Positions 1 through 5,955 of a stretch of 13,654 bases of DNA are shown one piece after another. The stretch spans positions 1 to 13,654 of the forward strand of contig JAZRUG010000014.1 of the NCBI GenBank assembly GCA_045652425.1, read 5' to 3'. The DNA is from RGIG1995 sp045652425 (GTDB taxonomy: Bacteria; Bacillota; Clostridia; Oscillospirales; CAG-272). The position numbers were made by a program, and so were the translations under genes. Every line of letters begins with the position of its first letter. The stretch's first letter is position 1. Below the pieces are notes generated by a model that searched no databases, was not told where the DNA came from, and saw nothing but the letters and a program-made list of their open reading frames with translations.

Positions 1-7
1 AATAAGT

Positions 8-45
8 AAAAATCGACAAGATTCTGTCGAACCTTGTCGATTTTT
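8..45 (-). terminator. Rho-independent terminator of the tRNA-Lys gene
   Basis: A 13-bp perfect stem (8-20 with 33-45, AAAATCGACAAG type arms) encloses a 12-nt loop. Read on the minus strand it starts at the CCA end of the tRNA and finishes in a short U run, as expected for an intrinsic terminator. Confidence 0.85.
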
Positions 46-120
46 GGTGCTCCATCGGAGAGTCGAACTCCGGACACCTTGATTAAAAGTCAAGTGCTCT
101 ACCTTCTGAGCTAATGGGGC
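45..120 (-). tRNA. tRNA-Lys, anticodon UUU
   Basis: The minus strand folds into a full 76-nt cloverleaf. The D stem is GCTC/GAGC, the anticodon stem CTTGA/TCAAG holds loop CTTTTAA with anticodon TTT at complement(85..87), the variable loop has 5 nt, the T stem is CGGAG/CTCCG with loop TTCGACT, the discriminator is A and CCA is encoded. The acceptor stem GCCCCAT/ATGGAGC has one C-A mismatch at position 3:70. It decodes AAA/AAG lysine codons. It is a single-gene unit with its own promoter and terminator. Confidence 0.95.
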
Positions 121-157
121 ACACTATTTTTCTATGCTCTGCAAATCGAGCTTTAAT

Positions 158-186
158 ATAATATCACACATATTCTCATTTGTCAA
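158..186 (-). promoter_or_regulatory. Sigma-A type promoter for tRNA-Lys
   Basis: Read on the minus strand: -35 TTGACA (complement 181-186), exactly 17 nt spacer, -10 TATTAT (complement 158-163). Transcription would begin near 151, about 30 nt before the tRNA 5' end at 120. Confidence 0.8.
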
Positions 187-260
187 TACCTTTTTGTAAT
201 TTTTGTAGGTTTAATTAATTGCTTTTTATGGAATAATAACAAAAAAAGCCGAGGTTTTGT

Positions 261-938
261 ATGTACACACTATTTTTCCGAACAATTATAACCTATATTC
301 TCCTTGTCAGCGCCATGCGATTTATGGGAAAAAGACAACTTGGAGAACTTGAACTATCCGAACTCGTTATAACTATGCTCCTATCCGAACTTGCCTCTAT
401 CCCTATCGCTGACAACACAATTCCGCTTACTTTTTCTCTTATCCCCATCGTTATTCTTATCACCCTTGAAGTAATTGTATCATATCTGGCAATAAAAAAC
501 CGCAAAGTCAAAAAGATTATCGGCGGAAGTCCCAGTATCATAATCAACAAAGGCAGGCTGTGCAAAGATGAAATGGCAAAAGACAGACTCAGTCTTGACG
601 AGCTTATGTCGCAATTAAGACTGAAAGATATATCCGACATATCCGACGTAGAATATGCCATACTTGAAGAAAACGGACAAATATCCGTCATTCCCAAAAT
701 ACATGCCAAAACGGTAACCCTTTCTGACCTAAATATAAATAAAAGCGAAAAAGGCATTATTCATACGGTTATCGCCGACGGTCAGATAAGCGACTTCAAT
801 CTTCAAATCGTAGGTCATAACAGAAAATGGCTGTTTAGTCAACTAAAAAAACGTAAAACTCGTCTTTCTGACGTCTTCCTCTTTTCTGTTGACGATGCAG
901 GTAACATTAATCTTATAAAGAACGGAGATACAAAATGA
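261..938 (+). CDS. DUF421 (YetF-like) membrane protein
   Basis: 225-residue protein of the DUF421 / YetF family, whose molecular function is not established. The N-terminus has hydrophobic segments at about residues 5-20, 31-50 and 54-77, so the protein should sit in the cytoplasmic membrane. The family hallmark RFMGKRQLGELE occurs at about residues 20-31. The C-terminal two thirds is the soluble domain, with the characteristic IINKGRL stretch and the LRLKDISDISDVEYAILEENG region. GAGG at 251-254 lies 6 nt before the ATG. The stop overlaps the start of the DUF4363 gene by 4 nt (ATGA), so the two are translationally coupled. Members of this family are common in spore formers, and one is encoded in the spoVA2mob spore-resistance operon, but nothing here ties this copy to spores. 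I see no convincing promoter in 187-260. Confidence 0.9.
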   Translation: MYTLFFRTIITYILLVSAMRFMGKRQLGELELSELVITMLLSELASIPIADNTIPLTFSLIPIVILITLEVIVSYLAIKNRKVKKIIGGSPSIIINKGRLCKDEMAKDRLSLDELMSQLRLKDISDISDVEYAILEENGQISVIPKIHAKTVTLSDLNINKSEKGIIHTVIADGQISDFNLQIVGHNRKWLFSQLKKRKTRLSDVFLFSVDDAGNINLIKNGDTK

Positions 939-1303
939 AAACAATTATTATTCCTATTATACTGCTTATTGCAGCGATAGTTTTTGTAGTTTGGTCAGGT
1001 ATAGCTGTCGAAAACTCCCTAAAAGGACTAATCAAAGAAGTAAGAAATTTGCCCACCATTCCCGATAAAAACACACTCTTCTCCATAGATGAACTCGAAA
1101 AACACTGGAACAAACACAAAGAACTATATTCAGCGGTTATAAAATTTGATTTCGTATATAACTTTTCAAAAGAAATATCAGCCGCAAAAGCAGGTGTTGA
1201 CGCAGATGACGTGGGAACGTACCTTGCAGCTAAAAAATCCATGCTGAATATCCTCGAATATATAAAAGACGTTCAAGACCTACGCCTCGACAATATTATA
1301 TAA
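935..1303 (+). CDS. DUF4363-family small membrane-anchored protein
   Basis: 122 residues beginning with one hydrophobic segment (residues 3-22) that should act as an uncleaved anchor, followed by a mostly helical extracytoplasmic part with HWNKHKELYSAVIKFDFV near the middle. The pattern matches DUF4363, a family of unknown function usually found next to DUF421 genes in Clostridia, as here. GGAGATA lies just before the ATG, and the start overlaps the DUF421 stop by 4 nt. The conserved pairing suggests that the two proteins act together at the membrane; no enzymatic motif is visible. Confidence 0.8.
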   Translation: MKTIIIPIILLIAAIVFVVWSGIAVENSLKGLIKEVRNLPTIPDKNTLFSIDELEKHWNKHKELYSAVIKFDFVYNFSKEISAAKAGVDADDVGTYLAAKKSMLNILEYIKDVQDLRLDNII

Positions 1304-1305
1304 AC

Positions 1306-1339
1306 AAAAAGTGCATACAGTTCAATCACCGTATGCACT
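1306..1339 (-). terminator. Intrinsic terminator of the leftward lipoprotein operon (possibly bidirectional)
   Basis: A 9-bp perfect stem AGTGCATAC/GTATGCACT (1310-1318 with 1331-1339) encloses a 12-nt loop. On the minus strand the stem runs straight into an oligo-U run (A 1306-1310), so it ends the transcript of the gene at 1361-2413. It may also slow plus-strand transcripts arriving from the DUF4363 gene, but no U run follows on that strand. Confidence 0.8.
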
Positions 1340-1360
1340 CACGCTATTATTTGTTTAATC

Positions 1361-2413
1361 TTATGCAACAACAGCAGTTTCTTCTACTGTTTCATCTTTT
1401 ACGTCTGCAGAAATTTCGCTCATCCAGTCCTCAAGTTTTTCGCCGAGGAACGTATTCTTCCAACGAGCATACAACGGATTTTCCCATGCTTCTCCGTTAA
1501 CACTGCAGGACTTCACTATAGCCTCAACGCGTACTATAGAAGCACATTCCTTTGCGAGTGAATATCCAAGATCTCCTACCCAGTAGCCACCCGACTCAAC
1601 CGTAAGACCTGTTAAAGTTATCTCCTGAACGTAATATCCTTCAGTTGCCGTTTCGCCAAGAAGCTTAACGGGTGTACCGTCTTCTGCAAAACCTGCAAAC
1701 GCTACAACAACGTTCGAAAGTTCAAACGCCGTATTATTCTTAACGTCGCTAATAAGCATTATTCTTCCGTCACCCTGTGGATAAAGTCCCGATTCCATAG
1801 CAACTGCATTCTGCTTTGCTATCTGTGTCTTAAGGTCGTCGTATTCAGCCTTGAGATCATCAACCGTAGGTGCGGGAAGCTTCATATAATCTTCAATAGA
1901 TTCGCCGTTAAAGTATTCGCCCCACTGTTCATACAACGGGTTTTCCCAAACAGTTCCGTTAGCCTTATATGACATAACTATAGCCTCAACATAATCTACA
2001 GAAAAAGTTGTTTTTATCTCAAGTCCCATATCCGCATACCATCTCTGTGAACCCTCGATAACAACCCCTGCCATATCGGTTTCCACTACATAATACGAAG
2101 TACCGTCTTTGGAGTCAAGATAAAGCGGAACGCCCGCTGCCCCCCATGCCGCAAAAGCAATCTTTATTTCGGTCAATTCAAACGTGGTATTATTCTTAAC
2201 GTCAGCAATAAGCATATTCGAACCGTCATCCTGAACAAGAAGCTCTGCATCAAGTGCCACGGCATTTTGCTGACTTAAAGAAGTTCTAAATGCTTCGAAT
2301 TCAGTTTTCTTTTCTTCAGGAGACTTTAATGCTTCGCCAAGGTCTGACATTTCGCAAGCAAAAAGTGATACTACCATTGCCAAGCACATTAAAACCCAAA
2401 ATATTCTTTTCAT
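1361..2413 (-). CDS. Lipoprotein with two tandem DUF5780-like repeats
   Basis: 350 residues. A type II signal peptide is visible: KR at 2-3, a hydrophobic core, and lipobox LFAC at 17-20 with lipidated Cys20, so the mature protein should be anchored on the outer face of the membrane. The rest is an internal duplication. Repeat 1 (about 44-180) and repeat 2 (about 200-330) share QNAVA, DVKNNT.FEL and WENPLY followed by W. The repeat resembles the DUF5780 type found in clostridial secreted proteins; this assignment is from memory and moderately sure. The acidic C-terminal tail ends in VEETAVVA. AGAGGAC lies 5 nt before the ATG. It sits 31 nt after the XRE regulator gene, so it is probably the last gene of the same transcript. 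The function is unknown; a cell-surface binding role is only a guess. Confidence 0.85.
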   Translation of the reverse strand: MKRIFWVLMCLAMVVSLFACEMSDLGEALKSPEEKKTEFEAFRTSLSQQNAVALDAELLVQDDGSNMLIADVKNNTTFELTEIKIAFAAWGAAGVPLYLDSKDGTSYYVVETDMAGVVIEGSQRWYADMGLEIKTTFSVDYVEAIVMSYKANGTVWENPLYEQWGEYFNGESIEDYMKLPAPTVDDLKAEYDDLKTQIAKQNAVAMESGLYPQGDGRIMLISDVKNNTAFELSNVVVAFAGFAEDGTPVKLLGETATEGYYVQEITLTGLTVESGGYWVGDLGYSLAKECASIVRVEAIVKSCSVNGEAWENPLYARWKNTFLGEKLEDWMSEISADVKDETVEETAVVA

Positions 2414-2444
2414 AATAGTCCTCTTTCTAAAAACAAATCTTTAT

Positions 2445-3248
2445 TTACTGTTGCATTTCCTCCAACAGTTTTTTTGCCATATTTGAGTATTTGTAAGCAT
2501 TCTCGTAATCTTTAAGCTCTCTGCAACATATTTCATATTCATTATATAAAGCATACTCAAAAGGAACACCAAGATCTTTTTCTTTAAGCAATCCCTTGAG
2601 CATATCAACAGCCTCGGTATACTTTCCTTCTTCGGAATAACTCTTCGCCTTATTCAGCTCGTGAATAATTGCGCGCTTTGAAGAAGTGTTATTAAAACGG
2701 TCAATAAGATATTTTCTTTCCTCCGCCCTAAGTCTCGTCTGCTTCAGATAGGGTGTTATTGAAGAAATAATCGCTTCAAGCATTTCATTCTTCAGTTTTA
2801 TCCCATCAGATGAATATACCGACTTCGACGAATATTTTACCGCCGTTTCCCCAAACTTTAAAGCCTGTCGCAACTTTCCTTTATAAAAATTGTCGTAAGC
2901 TTTTTTTATATAACACTCCGCCAATATAAAACAAGCTTCGTCGCAACTCTCTGCCTCTTCGGAACACAATTCAATACACTTGTCATAGTCGCCATTTTCA
3001 AAAAAAACTTTAAGACTCGGCAACTTTCGTGTAAGAAAATATGCCTCTTTGTTATCTCTCTCGGAAAACAATATCCCTGCATCTACGCCCAACTTGTCAG
3101 CAATATAAAGCGCAGTTTGAAGAGATGGCATAGCCAACCCGTTTTCTATCTGACTGAGCATATTCCTAGTTATAAAATCGCCGGCAAGATCTGCCTGCGT
3201 CATTCCCGCATTCAGTCTTGCCGAACGAATTTTTTCACCAAGTTTCAT
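2445..3248 (-). CDS. XRE-family transcriptional regulator with TPR-like C-terminal helices
   Basis: 267 residues. Residues 4-60 form a Cro/C1-type helix-turn-helix: GEKIRSARLNAGMTQADLA, then a recognition-helix region ending SQIENGLAMPSL. The remainder (about 75-265) is all-helical with repeated Tyr/Leu/Ala-rich helix pairs (for example FFENGDYDKCIELCSEEAE and SEEGKYTEAVDMLKGLL), as in tetratricopeptide repeats. That build, HTH plus TPR, is found in peptide-sensing and stationary-phase regulators of Firmicutes, but no cognate peptide gene is visible here. Its start lies 3 nt downstream of the fumarase beta stop with no good ribosome binding site, so translation probably depends on coupling. 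The nearest candidate target is the adjoining lipoprotein gene. Confidence 0.85.
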   Translation of the reverse strand: MKLGEKIRSARLNAGMTQADLAGDFITRNMLSQIENGLAMPSLQTALYIADKLGVDAGILFSERDNKEAYFLTRKLPSLKVFFENGDYDKCIELCSEEAESCDEACFILAECYIKKAYDNFYKGKLRQALKFGETAVKYSSKSVYSSDGIKLKNEMLEAIISSITPYLKQTRLRAEERKYLIDRFNNTSSKRAIIHELNKAKSYSEEGKYTEAVDMLKGLLKEKDLGVPFEYALYNEYEICCRELKDYENAYKYSNMAKKLLEEMQQ

Positions 3249-3251
3249 ATA

Positions 3252-3782
3252 TTATTTAGCGCTGAAAAGAGTTCTGCCCTGTGAATCAATACCTACGTAC
3301 AACGGGAAGTTCTCAATTTCAAGTCTCTTTACAGACTCGCATCCGAGGTCTTCAAATGCAATAATATCGAGTTTCTTTACACAGTTTGCTGCAAGTGCGC
3401 CTGCACCGCCGATAGCGCAAAGATATACGCCCTTGTTTCTTACGATAGCATCAATAACTGCTTGGCTTCTGTTGCCCTTTCCTACCATACATTTAAGTCC
3501 AAGGTCCATAAATTCGGGAGCGAAAACGTCCATTCTCGTTGAAGTTGTAGGGCCGCATGAACCAATAGGCATACCGGGCTTTTCTGGTGTAGGGCCTGCA
3601 TAATAAACGGTCGCGTTTTTAAGTTCAAAAGGCAATTCTTTACCTTCGTCTATAAGCGCTTTAATTCTTTTGTGCGCGGCATCTCTCGCGGTGTATACAA
3701 CACCCGAAAGCAATATTTCTTCTCCGCATACAAGTTTGTCTGCCCATTCGGCAATATTTGCCGTGTTGTAAGATTTAGTCAT
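3252..3782 (-). CDS. Class I fumarate hydratase (Fe-S hydro-lyase), beta subunit
   Basis: 176 residues from the chosen ATG at 3782, which follows GGAGGAC by 5-6 nt; an ATG at 3818 in the same frame lies deep inside the upstream gene. Family landmarks of the Fumerase_C domain are present: GPTPEKPGMPIGSCGPTTSTR (about 63-83), GKGN (101-104), CAIGGAGALAA (122-132) and the C-terminal EIENFPLYVGIDSQG. In two-subunit class I fumarases and L-tartrate dehydratases this part forms the swivelling beta domain, while the alpha subunit supplies the 4Fe-4S cluster ligands. The fumarate/malate interconversion therefore needs an alpha partner, and none is encoded within this window. The start overlaps the upstream DivIVA-like gene by 8 nt. 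The true substrate (fumarate, tartrate or another hydroxy acid) cannot be read from beta alone. Confidence 0.88.
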   Translation of the reverse strand: MTKSYNTANIAEWADKLVCGEEILLSGVVYTARDAAHKRIKALIDEGKELPFELKNATVYYAGPTPEKPGMPIGSCGPTTSTRMDVFAPEFMDLGLKCMVGKGNRSQAVIDAIVRNKGVYLCAIGGAGALAANCVKKLDIIAFEDLGCESVKRLEIENFPLYVGIDSQGRTLFSAK

Positions 3783-4479
3783 TTTTGTCCTCCATAATAA
3801 CTCTCTTTGTAATTTCAAGCGATTCTTTCAGTTTAACGCCTTCCTCTTCCAATGCGGAATTAGTCTCCGTACGGAAACTGTCCGCTTCAAGAGAAATACC
3901 GCGAAATGCTTCTGTAAACTGTACAGACTTCGCTATAATTTCACCTAAATACTTTTCGTTCAAACCGTTCAGTTTTTCAACGGTCATATCTACCATAGTC
4001 TTTGCCGCAACTCTCGCTTTAAGTTCAGCTTCGCTTATAATGCTCTCTGCTCTTGCGTTCGCGCTGACTATCATAGAGCCTATCTGTTCACTTATCTTAT
4101 CATACTTGCTTGATTTCTCGTACAATTCACTGTTTTCATTTACAGTCTTTTCACACTCGTCCATTTTTGAAGCAAGTTCGGTATTTTTCTTTTCAAGTTC
4201 GGCGTTTTCTGCCTTAAGATTGTCAATAAGCCCGTTAAGTTCCACTATAAGTCTGTCGGCTTTTTCAACCTTTTCGGAAAGTTCTTTTATTTTTTCTTCA
4301 TTTTTCTCGCCGGCTTCATTTTCAAGCTCTTTTATTTTTCTTTCAAGCTCTGCTATTTTCTTACTGCTCTCGTTCTCCGATTCAAAGAATTTTGAATTCA
4401 AAGACTCAATATAACCGTTTACATCTGCCTTGTTGTAACCACCCATAGCATTCCGAAATATTATCTTTCTTTCACTCAC
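3775..4479 (-). CDS. DivIVA-family coiled-coil protein
   Basis: 234 residues from a GTG at 4479. The start is set by GAAGGTGG upstream and by the promoter at 4520-4548, which covers the longer ATG candidate at 4548. The N-terminus has the DivIVA membrane-targeting pattern (FRNAMGGYNKADVNGYIESL, about 8-27). A long heptad-rich coiled coil follows over about 35-130 (many KELEN, LKAENAELE type repeats), and then a C-terminal helical part with ISEAELKARV. DivIVA/GpsB proteins recognise curved membrane at poles and septa and recruit division or cell-wall proteins; this divergent member could do the same or act as a scaffold. The last 8 nt overlap the fumarase beta start, so the two are co-transcribed and coupled, an unusual pairing. 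Confidence 0.8.
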   Translation of the reverse strand: MSERKIIFRNAMGGYNKADVNGYIESLNSKFFESENESSKKIAELERKIKELENEAGEKNEEKIKELSEKVEKADRLIVELNGLIDNLKAENAELEKKNTELASKMDECEKTVNENSELYEKSSKYDKISEQIGSMIVSANARAESIISEAELKARVAAKTMVDMTVEKLNGLNEKYLGEIIAKSVQFTEAFRGISLEADSFRTETNSALEEEGVKLKESLEITKRVIMEDKND

Positions 4480-4519
4480 GGCAAACCACCTTCTTCTGTA
4501 AATTTTATTTACACACATA

Positions 4520-4548
4520 ATATTAACATATTTTTTCGCTATTTGCAA
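4520..4548 (-). promoter_or_regulatory. Promoter of the DivIVA-like / fumarase beta / regulator / lipoprotein unit
   Basis: Minus-strand -35 TTGCAA (4543-4548), 17 nt spacer, -10 TAATAT (complement 4520-4525). It lies about 40 nt upstream of the GTG start at 4479. The A+T-rich gap 4549-4621 separates it from the divergent coaW promoter; nothing else is seen there. Confidence 0.7.
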
Positions 4549-4621
4549 CCAATTTTTTTTATTTTTTCAACATTTTTTTCTTAATTTATAGTATATATAT
4601 CGTTTTATTTGGCAAAGACTC

Positions 4622-4650
4622 TTGAATTTTCGTTAAGATAGTGTTATCAT
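4622..4650 (+). promoter_or_regulatory. Promoter of coaW
   Basis: -35 TTGAAT (4622-4627), 17 nt spacer, -10 TATCAT (4645-4650). The transcript would start near 4657, and the ribosome binding site AAGGCGG (4671-4677) is 8 nt from the ATG at 4686. Confidence 0.65.
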
Positions 4651-4685
4651 AACTACGGTACTAATAAAAAAAGGCGGTTTTATCT

Positions 4686-5513
4686 ATGGCAAAATATGTA
4701 ATAGGAATAGACGTGGGCGGAAGCACCACAAAAATAGTTGGCTTTGACGAAAACAAAAATATGATAACCCCTTTGTTCGTCAGAGCTACAGACCAAGTTA
4801 CATCCATATACGGTGCATTCGGCAAATTTACGTCGGAAAATTCTATTGAACTCGATGATATTAGCCAAGTAATGATGACCGGTGTCGGTTCTACGTTTAT
4901 AACCAAACCGCTTTACGGTTTGAAGTGCGAAAGCGTACCCGAATTCGAATGTGTTGGACGCGGCGGTCTTTATCTGTCGAGACTTAAAGAAACGATTGTT
5001 GTAAGCCTCGGAACAGGTACAGCCATTGTTCACGCAAAAAAAGGCAACGATATAACCTACCTCGGCGGTACAGGTGTCGGCGGTGGTACTCTTATGGGGC
5101 TCAGTAAACAAATTCTCAATATGGACGATATCGACCATATCGTTGACCTTGCAAAAAACGGCGATTTGAATAATATCGACCTTCGCATAAAAGACATTTC
5201 AAACAAGTCAGATTTCGGCGGATTACCCGATTATATGACCGCGGCTAACTTCGGTAAAATAAGCGATATGGCAACACGAGAGGATATGGCACTCGGTATA
5301 ATCAATATGGTATTTGAAGTAGCAGGTATGATTGCTTTATTCGCGGCAAGAAATCATAACGTGAAAGATATCGTTCTTACGGGAAATCTTACAAGAGTAC
5401 CCCAAAGCAAAGAAATTTTCCAAACGCTTAATTCTATGTTTGACATTAACTTTGTTATTCCCGAAAATGCACAGTTCAGCACGGTTATAGGCGCTGCACT
5501 TTCAGCAAAATAA
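4686..5513 (+). CDS. coaW: Type II pantothenate kinase
   Basis: 275 residues, the usual length for bacterial type II pantothenate kinase, which phosphorylates pantothenate with ATP as the first step of coenzyme A synthesis in the cytosol. The ASKHA fold motifs are clear: phosphate-1 loop GIDVGGSTTKI (7-17), VPEFE around 84-88 with Glu86 aligned to the catalytic Glu of the Staphylococcus enzyme, phosphate-2 SLGTGT (107-112), GGTGVGGGTLMGL (127-139), the TAANFGKI segment typical of this family, and a C-terminal FSTVIGAALSA. Type II enzymes are generally not inhibited by CoA. It stands alone between its own promoter and terminator. CoA supply is relevant to the acyl-CoA synthetase downstream, but the two are on separate transcripts. 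Confidence 0.93.
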   Translation: MAKYVIGIDVGGSTTKIVGFDENKNMITPLFVRATDQVTSIYGAFGKFTSENSIELDDISQVMMTGVGSTFITKPLYGLKCESVPEFECVGRGGLYLSRLKETIVVSLGTGTAIVHAKKGNDITYLGGTGVGGGTLMGLSKQILNMDDIDHIVDLAKNGDLNNIDLRIKDISNKSDFGGLPDYMTAANFGKISDMATREDMALGIINMVFEVAGMIALFAARNHNVKDIVLTGNLTRVPQSKEIFQTLNSMFDINFVIPENAQFSTVIGAALSAK

Positions 5514-5518
5514 TATAT

Positions 5519-5549
5519 AGGCAGAGAGGATTAACCCTCTGCCTTTTTG
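5519..5549 (+). terminator. Intrinsic terminator of coaW
   Basis: Stem AGGCAGAG (5519-5526) with CTCTGCCT (5537-5544), extended inward by further G-C pairs, followed by TTTTTG. It starts 5 nt after the coaW stop. Confidence 0.88.
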
Positions 5550-5605
5550 TATGCAAAAAATACCATCATTTATTACAATATAAGGACAAAATTTCGTAAA
5601 ATCTC

Positions 5606-5634
5606 TTGACAAATTTTTAGCGCGGTGATATACT
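5606..5634 (+). promoter_or_regulatory. Promoter of the T-box operon
   Basis: Consensus -35 TTGACA (5606-5611), 17 nt spacer, -10 TATACT (5629-5634). Transcription from about 5641 gives a leader of about 315 nt before the first gene. Confidence 0.85.
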
Positions 5635-5652
5635 AAAGCATATTTAAAATGC

Positions 5653-5909
5653 AATGAAGGAATTATTTCGATCTATACTTCACTTTAGAGAGCTGTCGGT
5701 CGGTGCAAGACGGTGTGAAAGGATTTGAAAGTCTCGTTCCCGAGCAGAACCGCAGAAAACAGAGTTAGTAAGCGGTTACGGATTGTCCCGTTATCATGGC
5801 AGAAGGCTTGTTTGAGTCTTATTGAGTTGACCGTTTTTTACGGTAAACAGGGTGGTACCGCGATAACTTCGTCCCTGAAGTCAGAATTGACTTCGGGTTT
5901 TTTTATTTT
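5653..5909 (+). promoter_or_regulatory. T-box riboswitch leader, probably tRNA-Leu specific
   Basis: The invariant T-box sequence AGGGTGGTACCGCG is at 5849-5862. It is followed by an intrinsic terminator, stem CCTGAAGTC (5874-5882) with GACTTCGGG (5889-5897) and a T run from 5898. Stem I features are visible upstream: the AGAGAG element (about 5686-5692), an apical CUGUC/GACGG stem around GGTCGGTGCAA, and base pairing of GGAA (5659-5662) with TTCC (5737-5740). The specifier loop strand reads AGTCTCG. CTC (5733-5735) followed by a purine fits leucine, and the alternative frame GTC would mean valine. The UGGU bulge expects a tRNA with discriminator A, which fits Leu or Val and argues against Ser (UCU). 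Uncharged tRNA would favour the antiterminator and switch on the downstream genes. Confidence 0.9.
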
Positions 5910-5955
5910 TATTATGCCGTTAAAACGCGTGGCACAGAGAAAGGTGTGTTTTGTA

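Noticed and set aside
3783..3818. Longer fumarase beta start at ATG 3818.
   Set aside because: It would lie wholly inside the DivIVA-like gene without a ribosome binding site, and family homology starts after the ATG at 3782.
3785..4414. Plus-strand frame of 209 codons opposite the DivIVA-like gene.
   Set aside because: It is a Ser/Phe-rich antisense shadow of the coiled-coil gene with no ribosome binding site or family signature.
4480..4548. Longer DivIVA-like protein starting at ATG 4548.
   Set aside because: A -35/-10 promoter occupies 4520-4548, and the GTG at 4479 has a good ribosome binding site just before the conserved N-terminus.
5725..5955. Upstream extension of the LeuA-like reading frame to an ATG at 5725.
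   Set aside because: This stretch is the T-box RNA with its terminator; the ATG at 5956 has a ribosome binding site and begins the family homology.
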